From positions 1-64,000 of the forward strand of contig NZ_JAAIXZ010000011.1 in NCBI RefSeq assembly GCF_010894435.1: a stretch of DNA of 64,000 bases. The letters are read 5' to 3'. Numbering within the stretch: position 1 is the first letter of the stretch; the number at the start of each line of letters is the position of its first letter. The notes below the pieces were generated by a model. The model did no database searches, was not told the DNA's origin, and worked only from the letters and a program-made list of their open reading frames with translations. The stretch is from Pyxidicoccus trucidator (GTDB lineage Bacteria; Myxococcota; Myxococcia; Myxococcales; Myxococcaceae). Below, in pieces: positions 9,564 to 19,041 of this stretch. Both the position numbers and the translations under genes were made by a program.

Positions 9564-10025
9564 TCAAACCGACGCGCTGGGACCGGGCTCACCCACGAGC
9601 ACGCGCGCGCGCCCGTCCATGGAGAGCGTCACCTCCTCCACGGTGGCGAAGCCGGCCCCTCGGGCCAGCTCGGCCAGGTGCCGCATCCATGGGTTGTAGG
9701 GCATGCCGTTGTCCGAGCAGCACGGCACCACGGCGAAGGGCAGCCGGTGCCGCGCGGCGTATTCGATGATGACGCGGGTGGCGCCGTCCGGGTGCATGCC
9801 CACCACCAGCTCCGCCTCGCACGGCTCCTCGAGCGTGAAGATGCGCTGGGCGTAGGTGACGGGCAGGTGCTTGTGGCGCAGGTCGAAGGTGGTGACGGCG
9901 CGGCCGCGCTTCGTCAGCGCCTCGTTGAGACGCCCCTGGCCCCCGGCCACGTCGAAGACGCGAGGGGCCACGAAGCGCGATACGAGGAAATCCGCGAAGA
10001 GGTCGAAGCGACGCTTGTCCGCCAT
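9564..10025 (-). CDS. Methyltransferase-like protein
   Basis: A 153-residue protein with a Rossmann-type SAM-binding signature, FDVAGGQGRLNEAL, near residue 23. An acidic strand end (TTFDLRH), a GMHPDGAT segment and a PCC motif follow. It resembles small class I methyltransferase-like proteins of unknown substrate. The ATG at 10025 is preceded by GAGGAGG. It lies 97 bases downstream of holA on the same strand and may be read from that transcript. No catalytic assignment can be made from the sequence. Confidence 0.7.
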   Translation of the reverse strand: MADKRRFDLFADFLVSRFVAPRVFDVAGGQGRLNEALTKRGRAVTTFDLRHKHLPVTYAQRIFTLEEPCEAELVVGMHPDGATRVIIEYAARHRLPFAVVPCCSDNGMPYNPWMRHLAELARGAGFATVEEVTLSMDGRARVLVGEPGPSASV

Positions 10026-10122
10026 ACGCGCCTCCTCTACCCGAGCCCGGGCGCCCATGCACCCGGAAGCGGCACAAAGGGGGCCGGGCCGGCGGGCCCT
10101 CCCCCCGCCTTCCGGGGTCCGC

Positions 10123-11439
10123 TCAGGGGCGGAGGCACACCGTGGCCAGCAGGCGCTCAATCACCAGCCGCCCGTTGGCCGAGGACTTCAGGGCCAGGTC
10201 CCCCTCCGCACACGCCACCAGCGCGCCCAGCAGCTCCCGGCGCTCGTAGCCGGCGGCGGCCTTCATGCTGAAGGTCAGCGCCCACGCATTGGGCATCTTC
10301 CGCTTGGTGCCCTTCAGCTCCGACTCCAGCCTGGGCAGCACACGGGCCTCCACGTCCTTGGCCGTGCGCGGCGGGTTGCCGCCGGCATAGCGCCACAGCC
10401 ACTCATGGCTCTCCAGCAGGGTGCGGACGATGGAGGCCACCGCGCCCAGCAGCTGCAGCGCGTGGGTGCCCTGCCCCATGGCGTCATTGGCGTAGGCGAG
10501 CGCCCCGCCGAAGTCGCGCTTCTGCAGCGCCTCGGACAGCTCGAAGAACTCCTCCTCGCGGGCGTGGTGGACCAGCATGGCCACGTCCGCCTTCTCGATT
10601 GCCGGCCCCTCCGAGTACGTGGCCAGCTTCTCCAGCTCCGACTGGAGCAGGCGGATGTTGCCGCCGATGCGCTCCTTCAGCTCGTCCAGCGCGCCGGGCC
10701 CCAGCTTCTTCTTGAAGGGCGCCAGGAACTCCTTGGCGATGTCGGAGAGGTCCAGGTCCTTGTGGCGCGCGGCCACCTTGCGCTCGACGACGTGGCCCTT
10801 GTCCTGGGCCAGCTTCACCAGCGGATTCTTGGCGTCCACCTCCGAGGCCGCCATGACGAGCGCGTGCCCGGACGGAACCCCCTTCTGGATGAGCTCCAGC
10901 AGCGCGGTGGCGTCCCCCTCCGGCGCGGAGATGCGCTCCTCGCGGCAGAAGGCGGCGGCCTCCGCGAGGAAGGCGAGGTCCGCCTCCGCGAGGTCCACGT
11001 TGAGCTCGTCCTTCCACTGCTCCACGGACGGCGCGCCGGACTTGCCCGGGTCCAGCTGCTCCACGCCCCAGCCCGCGCGCGCCGCCAGCGCCAGCAGCCG
11101 CCGTGCGCCCTCCTTCCGCTTGCCCGCCTTCCACGCCTCGCGCGCCTTGCCGAGCGCGTCCCCCCTCCCCTTCTTGGGCGCGAGGAACTCCGGGTCCCTC
11201 ACCAGGACGACCTTGCGCCCGGGGAACAGCGGCATGGTGGCCAGCTCCTGGGCCACCTCGCGGGGGCTGCCCGCGTCCAGCACGGCCAGGTTGAGCCCCA
11301 TGGCCGCGTCCGGCACCAGCACCTTCACCAGCTCGTCGGCGCCCTTGCGGACCAGGAACTCCTCACCCCACAGGAGGTACAGCGGCGCCACCTTGCCCGC
11401 CTTCACTTCCTTCAGCACGTCATCCAGGTCGGCGCTCAC
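10123..11439 (-). CDS. holA: DNA polymerase III delta subunit
   Basis: A 438-residue clamp-loader delta subunit, which opens the beta clamp for loading onto DNA. The N-terminus (PLYLLWGEEFLVRKGADELV) is typical of HolA, as are the central LATMPLFPGRKVVLVRDPEF and the C-terminal helical collar region with WLWRYAGG. An extra Lys/Ala-rich insertion near residues 100-150 makes it longer than the ~340 residues of E. coli HolA. The GTG start overlaps the holB stop (GTGA), so the two subunits are probably translated together. Confidence 0.93.
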   Translation of the reverse strand: MSADLDDVLKEVKAGKVAPLYLLWGEEFLVRKGADELVKVLVPDAAMGLNLAVLDAGSPREVAQELATMPLFPGRKVVLVRDPEFLAPKKGRGDALGKAREAWKAGKRKEGARRLLALAARAGWGVEQLDPGKSGAPSVEQWKDELNVDLAEADLAFLAEAAAFCREERISAPEGDATALLELIQKGVPSGHALVMAASEVDAKNPLVKLAQDKGHVVERKVAARHKDLDLSDIAKEFLAPFKKKLGPGALDELKERIGGNIRLLQSELEKLATYSEGPAIEKADVAMLVHHAREEEFFELSEALQKRDFGGALAYANDAMGQGTHALQLLGAVASIVRTLLESHEWLWRYAGGNPPRTAKDVEARVLPRLESELKGTKRKMPNAWALTFSMKAAAGYERRELLGALVACAEGDLALKSSANGRLVIERLLATVCLRP

Positions 11440-12470
11440 CGTGCTGCCTCCGTGAACAGCTCAATCAACATGCGCTCCAGTTGCAGCCGGGGCGCGCCGT
11501 TGCGGGCAATGGCCGCGCGCGTGCCCTCCAGCAGCGAGTGGCGCCGGTGCAGCAGGGCCTCGGAGGTGCGGGCGGCCGCCTCGCGCGCCAGCGCCTTCAA
11601 GTCCCGGTTGGCCAGCGACTCCTCCAGCCCCACGCGCGCCAGCGCCACGTCGCGCGTCCACAGCACCAGCAGCTCCAGCGCGCCCTCCGCGTCCTCGCGC
11701 GAGCCGCCGTGCGCCTCCGCGAAGCGCAAGAGGCCCACCGCGTCCTCGCCGCGCAGCGCCTCGAAGGCGGTGAGCATGTCCTTCCGCTGGGAGAGCGCGT
11801 CCACGTCCAGCGCCAGCGCGCGGCCCAGGCTGCCTCCGGCCATGACGGCCGCGAGCGCGGCGGTGTCCGCGTCCAACTTGCGCTCCTGCTGCACGCGCTG
11901 GGCGACCAGCTCCATCGGCAGCGGGTTGAAGTGCACCTTGCTGCACCGGCTGCGGATGGTGGGCAGCAGCCGGTCCATGGCGTTGGCCACCATGATGAGG
12001 GTGGTCTCCGAGGGCGGCTCCTCCAGCGTCTTCAGGAAGGCGTTCTGCGCCTGCACGTTCAGCGTCTGCGCGGAGACGATGATGGCCACCTTGCGCTTCG
12101 ACTCCAGCCCCCGCAGCGCCAGCCGCTCCTGGAGGCCGCGAATCTGCTCCACGCGCAGCTCGCGGCTGGGCGTGCCCGTGAAGTCCGAGCGCCCCGCCAG
12201 CCCGCGCGACACCCGCTCCTCGTCCGGCATCACCCACGTCACGTCGGGGTGCAAGCCCCTGTCCACCCGCACACAGCTCGCGCAGGTGCCGCAGCCCACG
12301 TCCGGCTGCTCGGGGCACGTCAGCGCCTGGGCCAGCCCCACCGCCGCCAGCTCCTTGCCCACACCCTCCGGCCCGGCGAAGAGATACGCATGGTGCACCG
12401 CGCCGCCACGCAGTGCCGCCTGGAGTGAATCAATCGCGCGCGGCTGTCCCAGCACCGATGCCAACGTCAT
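11436..12470 (-). CDS. holB: DNA polymerase III delta' subunit
   Basis: A 344-residue AAA+ clamp-loader subunit. The P-loop GPEGVGKELAA is followed by a four-cysteine zinc module (CPEQPDVGCGTCASC). The sensor segment LKTLEEPPSETTLIMV and the arginine-finger motif SRC (IRSRCSKV) are present. A helical C-terminal domain completes the protein. The ATG at 12470 matches family starts (LASVLGQPRAIDSL). It is coupled to holA through a GTGA overlap. HolB lacks hydrolysis in many species, although this one keeps a P-loop. Confidence 0.94.
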   Translation of the reverse strand: MTLASVLGQPRAIDSLQAALRGGAVHHAYLFAGPEGVGKELAAVGLAQALTCPEQPDVGCGTCASCVRVDRGLHPDVTWVMPDEERVSRGLAGRSDFTGTPSRELRVEQIRGLQERLALRGLESKRKVAIIVSAQTLNVQAQNAFLKTLEEPPSETTLIMVANAMDRLLPTIRSRCSKVHFNPLPMELVAQRVQQERKLDADTAALAAVMAGGSLGRALALDVDALSQRKDMLTAFEALRGEDAVGLLRFAEAHGGSREDAEGALELLVLWTRDVALARVGLEESLANRDLKALAREAAARTSEALLHRRHSLLEGTRAAIARNGAPRLQLERMLIELFTEAAR

Positions 12471-12552
12471 GAGGCGTGTATCCCCGGAGGTAGGCCACCC
12501 GTCAACAAGCTGCCTTGACCCACCTGTAACGCGCTGGTGACATGCGGGGCCC

Positions 12553-14046
12553 TTGCTTTCCTTCCTCCAGAGCAATCTGTCCCTAGCCGTGGGTGCGCTG
12601 CTGGCGCTGGTGATGCTGGCGGTGCGCACCGGCACCTCGGACAAGGACCTGCGCCGAGACCTGAACGGCGCCATCCGGCTGCTCTTCGCCTTCCTGGTGC
12701 TGCGGCTGGCGGCCTGGGCCCTGCCCCTGACAACGCCCCAGGCCGTGCTGACGGCCTTCCGGGTCGGCTGGATGCTGACCTTCGCCTTCGGCGTCATCCG
12801 CGGGTGCGTGGGCTTCGGGCTGAAGCTGATGCGCCTGCGGGCCCACTCCGTGGCGCCGCCCAAGATCCTCCGGGACGTCATCGACTTCACGCTGTACGCG
12901 CTGGCCGCGGTGCCCATCCTCAAGACGCAGCTGTCGCTGGACCTCACCGGGCTGGTGGCCACGTCCGCGGTGCTGTCGGTGGTGATGGGCCTGGCGCTCC
13001 AGGAGACGCTGGGCAACCTGTTCGCGGGCCTGTCGCTGCAGTTGGACCGCCCCTTCGAGGTGGGGCACTTCATCCGCATCGGCAACCACGCCGGGCGCGT
13101 GGTGTACATCGGCTGGCGCTCCATCCGCCTGGCCACCTTCCGGCGCGAGGTCATCACCCTGCCCAACAGCATGGTGGCCAAGGAGCTGGTGCAGAACTTC
13201 TCCGAGGACCAGGAGCCGGTAGGCGTCGACGTGGAGATTCGAATCTCCCACGACGCTCCGCCCAACCAGGTGAAGGCCGCGTTGCTGGAGGTGATGCGGG
13301 AGATTCCACAGATTCTCGTGGAGCCGCCGCCGCTGTCCCGCACACTGGCGTACGACGAGTCGTGCATCCGCTACATGGTGCGCTTCTTCCTGGCGGACTA
13401 CGGGCTGGCGGACACGGTGAAGGAGGACCTGCACACGCGGCTGTGGTACCGGCTGCGCCGGGAGAACATCGAGATTCCCTACCCGCAGCGCACGGTGCAC
13501 GTGCGGCAGGAGCTGGCGCGCACGGAGCTGTCCGAGGACACGGTGCGCGGGCTGCTGCGCGCGGTGGACCTCTTCCATCCGCTGGGCCCGGAGGACCTGG
13601 ACCGGCTGCGCCAGGAGGTGCTGGTGCGCCGCTTCGGCAAGGGTGAGCGCATCATCCAGGAAGGCGACGAGGGCCGCACCTTCTACGTCCTGGCCTCCGG
13701 AGAAGTCAGCGTGCGCGCCGGGAAGGCCCAGGCGGAGGTGACTCGGCTGGGGCGCGGGGGATACTTCGGCGAGATGTCGCTGCTGACGGGCGAGAAGCGC
13801 GCGGCCACGGTGGTGGCGGTGGAGGACTCGCTGCTGCTGGAGGTGGACCGGCCCACCTTCGCGCGCATGTTCGAGCAGTACCCCGGGCTGGCGCGGCAGC
13901 TGTCCGCCCTGCTCGCGCAGCGGCGCACCCAGCTGCGCGCCATGGCCCAGGCCAGCGGTGGCGGCTCGGACGCCATCCCCGCCGAGGTGGGCCGGATTCT
14001 CGGCCGCCTGCGCCAGATTTTCGGGCTCAGCGCCACGCAGGACTGA
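12553..14046 (+). CDS. MscS-family channel fused to a cyclic-nucleotide-binding domain
   Basis: A 497-residue inner-membrane protein. Four hydrophobic segments lie in about residues 5-145. The MscS pore helix and beta domain follow (SVVMGLALQETLGNLFAGLSL and RPFEVGHFIRIG), reaching about residue 320. A C-terminal cNMP-binding domain of about 120 residues carries the phosphate-binding cassette GGYFGEMSLLTGEKRAATV. MscS proteins open under membrane tension; fusions of this kind (bCNG) may be gated by cAMP or cGMP. The only in-frame start after the upstream stop is TTG 12553, so the N-terminus is somewhat uncertain. It is divergent from holB. Confidence 0.92.
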   Translation: MLSFLQSNLSLAVGALLALVMLAVRTGTSDKDLRRDLNGAIRLLFAFLVLRLAAWALPLTTPQAVLTAFRVGWMLTFAFGVIRGCVGFGLKLMRLRAHSVAPPKILRDVIDFTLYALAAVPILKTQLSLDLTGLVATSAVLSVVMGLALQETLGNLFAGLSLQLDRPFEVGHFIRIGNHAGRVVYIGWRSIRLATFRREVITLPNSMVAKELVQNFSEDQEPVGVDVEIRISHDAPPNQVKAALLEVMREIPQILVEPPPLSRTLAYDESCIRYMVRFFLADYGLADTVKEDLHTRLWYRLRRENIEIPYPQRTVHVRQELARTELSEDTVRGLLRAVDLFHPLGPEDLDRLRQEVLVRRFGKGERIIQEGDEGRTFYVLASGEVSVRAGKAQAEVTRLGRGGYFGEMSLLTGEKRAATVVAVEDSLLLEVDRPTFARMFEQYPGLARQLSALLAQRRTQLRAMAQASGGGSDAIPAEVGRILGRLRQIFGLSATQD

Positions 14047-14203
14047 GCCGACGGCGGAGCCTGGCCCGCTGCCTCTGGCCGCCCTGCCGGCGGTGCATGC
14101 GGGAGGGATGCCGAAGGAATGCGGATTCCATGAGGAAGGGCCCGGGGCGCGCGAGGTCTTCTGCGCGCGCCCCATGCAGCCTGAAATCAAAGGAGACCGC
14201 ACC

Positions 14204-15433
14204 GTGTCCGGACGACCCTTCTCCCGTGTAGCCCTGATGGCCCTCGCCCTGTGGGCCATGACCCCCGCCTGTCGGACCACGTCGCCTGCCGTGAAGGAGG
14301 CCACTCCCTCCATGCGGGCGGACCTCCAGTCCTTGGAGGAGCGCCTCGACCGGCTCCGCATGGCACCGGCCTCGCCGGAGGTCCAGCAGGCCATGACGGA
14401 GCTCACGCTGGAGCTGGAAGAGGCCGTGCGCCGAGAGCCGCGCAATGCCCACCTGCACTACCTGGTCGGGCGCGCCTGGTTCTATGCCGAGCGCGACGAC
14501 GAAGCAGGCCGTGCCTTCGATGAAGCACTGCGGCTCGCGCCCGAGGTCGCCGAGTACCACTACCTGCGAGGCTTCTATCTGCGCTTCCGTCAGGACCTCG
14601 ACGGCGCCGCGGCGGAACTCACCCGGGCCACCGAGCTGGCCCCTGGCAAGGCGAAGTACCACGCACAGCTTGGCGACACCCTGGCGCAGAAGAAGGACCT
14701 GCCAGGCGCCCTGTCGGCCTACCAGCGGGCACTGGCCATCGACCCCGAGCACGCGGAGTCCCTGCGCGGAAGGGGCCAGGTGCTGATGGAGCAGGGCCGG
14801 ACCGACGAGGGCGTGGCGCTGCTGGAGAAGGCGGCGGCCCGGGGGACGCTGGATGACGTCACCCTGCGGTACAACCTGGGCCTGCACTTCCAGCTCGCGG
14901 GGAAGCACGCGCGGGCCCTCGAACACTTCCAGGCCGCGAGCCTGAAGGCGCCGGAGGATTGGAGGATTCTCGCCAAGCTCGTCCAGGAGCATCAGGCGCT
15001 CGGGCAGCGGGCCGAGCGCGACGCACGGCTGGTGGCGCTGCGCCGGCTGAAGCAGCGCGGAGGGGTGGACAGCCCCTTCTTTGTGCGCGAGCAGTTCCAG
15101 GAAGCGGGCCAGAAAGTGATGGTGTTCGAGCACTTCGAGCTCGAGGGCGAGCGCGCGGTGCGCTACCGCTTCGAGGTGATCAGCGCCGATGGGGAGTCCA
15201 TCCAGCGCACACTCAGCCTGGGCTCCTACGATTTCACCAACGCCGTCACACAAAACCGGACGCCGGGAGTGCGACTCTTCCACCTCGACGGCTACTTCCC
15301 GGACAACTCCCACCAGACGTTCGCCTTCTTCAATGGCGAGCCGTCCTACGACGACACGCGGGAGCTGATCGTCGAGGTGCTGCGCGGCGAGCGGAAGCCC
15401 GTCTCGGGGACCCGCATCATCCGGAAGGACTGA
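14204..15433 (+). CDS. TPR-repeat protein, probable lipoprotein
   Basis: A 409-residue protein started at GTG 14204, which is preceded by AGGAGA at good spacing. A hydrophobic leader ends in a weak lipobox, MTPAC. At least four tetratricopeptide repeats cover about residues 80-260 (for example AGRAFDEALRLAPEVAEYHYLRG and ALSAYQRALAIDPEHAESL). The C-terminal 120 residues form an unrecognised beta-rich domain. TPRs bind partner proteins, probably in the periplasm here. It is likely monocistronic, and no partner can be named. Confidence 0.8.
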   Translation: MSGRPFSRVALMALALWAMTPACRTTSPAVKEATPSMRADLQSLEERLDRLRMAPASPEVQQAMTELTLELEEAVRREPRNAHLHYLVGRAWFYAERDDEAGRAFDEALRLAPEVAEYHYLRGFYLRFRQDLDGAAAELTRATELAPGKAKYHAQLGDTLAQKKDLPGALSAYQRALAIDPEHAESLRGRGQVLMEQGRTDEGVALLEKAAARGTLDDVTLRYNLGLHFQLAGKHARALEHFQAASLKAPEDWRILAKLVQEHQALGQRAERDARLVALRRLKQRGGVDSPFFVREQFQEAGQKVMVFEHFELEGERAVRYRFEVISADGESIQRTLSLGSYDFTNAVTQNRTPGVRLFHLDGYFPDNSHQTFAFFNGEPSYDDTRELIVEVLRGERKPVSGTRIIRKD

Positions 15434-15619
15434 CGCCCCGCCCCCAAAATCCCCTTGGGCCTCCAAGGACTCCTTCGACAGCCGCGTGCAGGCCAGCCGC
15501 GCCCCGTGAAGCAGGGAGGCAGGCGTCGGAGGGTGACACCGGATGTCACTCGACGCGGCGCGACCAGCGTGCGAGATGCCGGGTGTACCGGGCGCCGGCC
15601 TGATGGAGTCGAACCACCG

Positions 15620-17020
15620 ATGGAAGTCGCAGTCCCTTCGTCCGCGGAGCCGCACGCTTCTCCCCGCCTCAGCCTGTTCCAGCTGACGTGGCCCATCTTC
15701 CTGGAGCTGCTCCTCTTCATGATGATGGGCACGGCGGACACGCTGATGCTCAGCGGCGTCTCCGATGACGCCGTCTCCGCGGTGGGTGTCGTCAATCAGT
15801 TCGTCTTCATCTGCATCCTCATCATGGAGGTCGTCGGCAACGGCGCGGCCATCGTCGTCTCGCAGTACCTGGGGGCCCAGCGGACACGCGAGGCGTCGCG
15901 CATCGCCGCCCTCGCCATCACCCTGAACCTCGGGCTCGGGGTGACGGTCAGCTCGGGGCTGCTGCTGTTCGGGGACCGCATCCTCGGTGGGATGAACCTG
16001 CACGGCGTGGTGCTGGCGAATGCGACGACGTACCTGCACCTGGTGGGCGGGTTCCTGTTCCTCCAGGCACTCATCAACGTCTTCTCCAGCCTCATCCGCA
16101 CCTACGGCTTCACCCGGCAGTCGATGTTCGTCTCGCTGGGCATGAACGTGCTGCACGTGGCCGGCAACTTCGCGCTCATCTTCGGCCACTTCGGGATGCC
16201 CGCCCTGGGAGTGTCGGGCGCGGCCATCTCCACCGTGGTGAGTCGGGCCATCGCGCTCGGCATCTTCGTCTGGCTGCTCAACCGGGTCATCCCCGTCCCG
16301 ATGGTGTTTCGGGACTACGTGACGTTCTCCGGCGAGTACATCCGGAAGGTGCTGAAAGTGGGCGTCCCCTCCGCCGTCGAGCAGCTCACGTACCAGGGCT
16401 GCCAGACGGTGTTCCTCTACTACGTCACCTTCCTCGGCCCGGTGGCGCTGGCCTCGCGGCAGTACGCGAACGCCATCTCCCACTACGTCTTCCTGTGCAG
16501 CCTGGCCATCGGCATGGGGACGTCCATCCTCGTCGGGCGGCTCGTGGGCGCCCACCGTCCGGAGGACGCGTACCGCAATGCCCTGACCGGCCTGAAGTGG
16601 GCCCTGGGCATCACCGTGGTGGTGGACGTGGTCGTCATCTCCGTCCGCGAGCCCCTGGTCGGCCTGTTCACGAACAATGCCGACATCCTGCAGGTCACCA
16701 CCCAGGTCATCGTCATCGGGCTCATCCTGGAGACCGGACGCGCCTTCAACCTCGTCCTCATCAACGCGCTGCGCGCCGCGGGAGACGCCACCTTCACCGT
16801 CTACATGGGCTTCCTGTCCATGGCCTGCATGAGCCTGCCCCTGGGCTACTACCTCGTCTTCAAGCTGGGGCTGGGACTGGCCGGCGTGTGGTTCGCCGTC
16901 GCGGCGGATGAGTGGGTGCGCGGCCTGACCATGTGGTTCCGATGGAGGAGCCGCGCCTGGGAGAAACAGTCCCTCGTGGAGCCGACGGCCCAGCCCGCCC
17001 TCGCGGTAGCGGGGAGCTGA
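15620..17020 (+). CDS. MATE family efflux transporter
   Basis: A 466-residue inner-membrane protein with about twelve hydrophobic helices arranged as two similar halves (LTWPIFLELLLFMMMGTADT and VGVPSAVEQLTYQG begin them). MATE transporters export cationic drugs or metabolites in exchange for Na+ or H+. The first half carries the usual SAVGVVNQF motif. ATG 15620 fits the family N-terminus, although the frame is open further upstream. It is convergent with the CocE-type hydrolase. Its substrate cannot be read from sequence. Confidence 0.92.
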   Translation: MEVAVPSSAEPHASPRLSLFQLTWPIFLELLLFMMMGTADTLMLSGVSDDAVSAVGVVNQFVFICILIMEVVGNGAAIVVSQYLGAQRTREASRIAALAITLNLGLGVTVSSGLLLFGDRILGGMNLHGVVLANATTYLHLVGGFLFLQALINVFSSLIRTYGFTRQSMFVSLGMNVLHVAGNFALIFGHFGMPALGVSGAAISTVVSRAIALGIFVWLLNRVIPVPMVFRDYVTFSGEYIRKVLKVGVPSAVEQLTYQGCQTVFLYYVTFLGPVALASRQYANAISHYVFLCSLAIGMGTSILVGRLVGAHRPEDAYRNALTGLKWALGITVVVDVVVISVREPLVGLFTNNADILQVTTQVIVIGLILETGRAFNLVLINALRAAGDATFTVYMGFLSMACMSLPLGYYLVFKLGLGLAGVWFAVAADEWVRGLTMWFRWRSRAWEKQSLVEPTAQPALAVAGS

Positions 17021-17024
17021 GCTC

Positions 17025-17044
17025 GCCCGCGCCGTGACGCGGGC
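17025..17044. terminator. Possible shared hairpin between convergent genes
   Basis: A perfect 7-bp GC stem, GCCCGCG with CGCGGGC around a 6-base loop, lies just after the MATE stop and between two convergent genes. There is no T-run on either side, so a role in termination is only a guess from its position. Confidence 0.35.
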
Positions 17045-17103
17045 TCACGAGACGCGCTGCGCTCCGGGAAGCTCGGCCAGGGGCGAGCCGCACCGGCGCT
17101 TCA

Positions 17104-18906
17104 TCAGCCCCGCCGCTTCACGGGCAGGTCGATGCAGGACGAGTGCTCGGGGCCGCGCAGGACCCGCCAGGAGGAACTGCCCTCGGCGGGGATGCGGGCG
17201 AAGCTGTCGGCATCGGCGCCCGCGAGCGATACACGCAGTCGATTCCCCCGGCGGATGAGGACCGAGATGGGTAGCAACCCGAAGGTCAGCGTCGCCACCT
17301 CGCCCGGCACGAGGGGCCAGGCATCCTCGCGGCGGAACGAATGGTACGGGACCGGCGTGACGTAGGGCGGCGCCGAGCCGGACACCCTCCGGTGCAGCCC
17401 CCGGAGCTGCCCCTCCGTCAAGTAGGTCACCCGGCCCCGCGGGTCGACCTCCTCCAGGTAGACGAAGAAGGCGCTGTCCTCGACGGAGGAGGCCACGTGC
17501 AGGGTGAGGATGGCGTGTCCGGTGAGCTCCACGTCCACGTCCAGCGGGGCGCTCGTATACGTGAGCAGCCGCCGGTCCTCGCGGGCGCGGTCTCCGTAGA
17601 CCACCGGCGTCATCCCATCGGGCGTGTGCCAGCGATTGTGTGTTCCGGTCGTGGCGGCGAAGTCGACCTCGTAGGTGTCGGCGCCCTCGCCGGCCGGAGC
17701 CTCGCGAGCGAGCTGGTGGTCCGCCGTGAAGTACCAGCGCTCCGTGGAGAATCCCTCGGGGGGCCACACGGGGGTCGCCTTCCAGGCCTCCTCGCCCACC
17801 GTGAAGTAGTGCAGCAGCTTCTCCGCAGCGGGCGCGTCGGACTTGAGCGTCCGGTCGAAGAAGGCGCTGCACTCCTCCCACTGACCGGCCATGGAAGGAT
17901 TCGGGCGGCTCTTGGGCCGGGCGAAGGGACTGGCATGGGTCTTCATGTTGTGACTCCACGCCCCGATGACGCCCACCTGCGGGTTGGCGAAGTTGAGGAA
18001 CCGGTGAATGACCGCGTCGGCGGTGCGGCCGTCGAACCAGCTGCCCCACCCATACACCGCCGCTCCCGAGGCCTCGATGGCCTCCTTGCGGTGGAACTGG
18101 CTGAAGTCGTCGGTGGTGACGGACTGCGCGCCGAACGGGTCATCGCGAAAGGTCATGGACTGCACCGCGGCCCAGACGTCGACGTTGTCACGGTGCGACT
18201 CGAGGGCCGCGCGTACCCGCGAGCGGTCGGAGTCTCCGTCCACGGGGCGAACCCCACGCACCATGAGTCTCGCCCCCAGGCCCCAGATGGACGGGACGCG
18301 GCCGGCGTCCAGCAGGCGGTTGGTTGCGTCCCACCGCCGCATGAACTCCGCGTTGAGGATGCCTCCCGGCATGACCACGTCCGTGTACACGTCGAACTCA
18401 ATCTGCTGGGGAATCACCGCCCGGACCCGTTCCGGCGCCGCCGCCGCGAGCAGCTCCGCGGTGGTCCCCTCGTAGGAGATACCCACCGCGCCCAGGTGGC
18501 CGTTGCACCAGGGCTGGTCCGCCACCCAGCGGGCCACCTCGCCCAGGTCCGCGACTTCCACGTCCGACCAGGGATGAGCCCAGGTGCCGAAGGAGGCACC
18601 GGAGCCGCGCACGTCGACGACCACCACCGCGTACCCCCGAGCGACCAGCGCGTCACCGAGGGGCTCGCGCGGCCCCATGGGCACCCGGTCCGGAGGGGAC
18701 AGGCGCAGGTCCATGCTTCGCCAGTAGCGGCTCATGACCAGCACCGCGGGGAGCCGCTCGGTGTCCGGCAGGCTCTTGGGAAGGTTGACGTCGAGCGCGA
18801 GCTGGACACCGTCACGCAGCGTCAAATGCAGCGAGCGGGTGACCACGCCCTTGAAGCGCGGAGGAGATGACACGACATTGCCGGGAAAGCGGCCCTGGTC
18901 GACCAT
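17104..18906 (-). CDS. CocE/NonD family hydrolase (peptidase S15-like)
   Basis: About 600 residues. An alpha/beta-hydrolase domain carries the nucleophile motif GISYEG (Ser at residue 144 from this start) and the preceding VVDVRGSGAS. A C-terminal jelly-roll domain is typical of X-Pro dipeptidyl peptidases and cocaine esterases (SVEDSAFFVYLEEVDPRG). These enzymes hydrolyse esters, amides or peptides. I chose ATG 18906 because the extra 27 residues from an in-frame ATG at 18987 look unrelated to the family; neither start has a good ribosome site. There is no clear signal peptide. The membrane-protein gene upstream is on the same strand. Confidence 0.9.
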   Translation of the reverse strand: MVDQGRFPGNVVSSPPRFKGVVTRSLHLTLRDGVQLALDVNLPKSLPDTERLPAVLVMSRYWRSMDLRLSPPDRVPMGPREPLGDALVARGYAVVVVDVRGSGASFGTWAHPWSDVEVADLGEVARWVADQPWCNGHLGAVGISYEGTTAELLAAAAPERVRAVIPQQIEFDVYTDVVMPGGILNAEFMRRWDATNRLLDAGRVPSIWGLGARLMVRGVRPVDGDSDRSRVRAALESHRDNVDVWAAVQSMTFRDDPFGAQSVTTDDFSQFHRKEAIEASGAAVYGWGSWFDGRTADAVIHRFLNFANPQVGVIGAWSHNMKTHASPFARPKSRPNPSMAGQWEECSAFFDRTLKSDAPAAEKLLHYFTVGEEAWKATPVWPPEGFSTERWYFTADHQLAREAPAGEGADTYEVDFAATTGTHNRWHTPDGMTPVVYGDRAREDRRLLTYTSAPLDVDVELTGHAILTLHVASSVEDSAFFVYLEEVDPRGRVTYLTEGQLRGLHRRVSGSAPPYVTPVPYHSFRREDAWPLVPGEVATLTFGLLPISVLIRRGNRLRVSLAGADADSFARIPAEGSSSWRVLRGPEHSSCIDLPVKRRG

Positions 18907-19041
18907 AGGGAAGGCATTCTCGATACTCCCGGGGCGGGTGTCCCCACCTGTTGTATGGCGGGGGCAAGGAGACCTACTCCGGAGCATGAAGTCGATGTTG
19001 CCGCTGCGCGGGGGGCGCGACGCACGCGCTCTCGCCTCACC

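Noticed and set aside
9856-12540. A very long plus-strand reading frame opposite holA/holB
   Set aside because: It is antisense to two well-conserved genes and its translation is Arg/Ser/Ala-rich, the usual shadow in high-GC DNA.
15560-15640. A tRNA-like 3' half on the minus strand (GGTGGTTCGACTCC)
   Set aside because: The T-arm pattern is good, but no matching acceptor, D-arm or anticodon arm could be folded, and the bases overlap the MATE start region.
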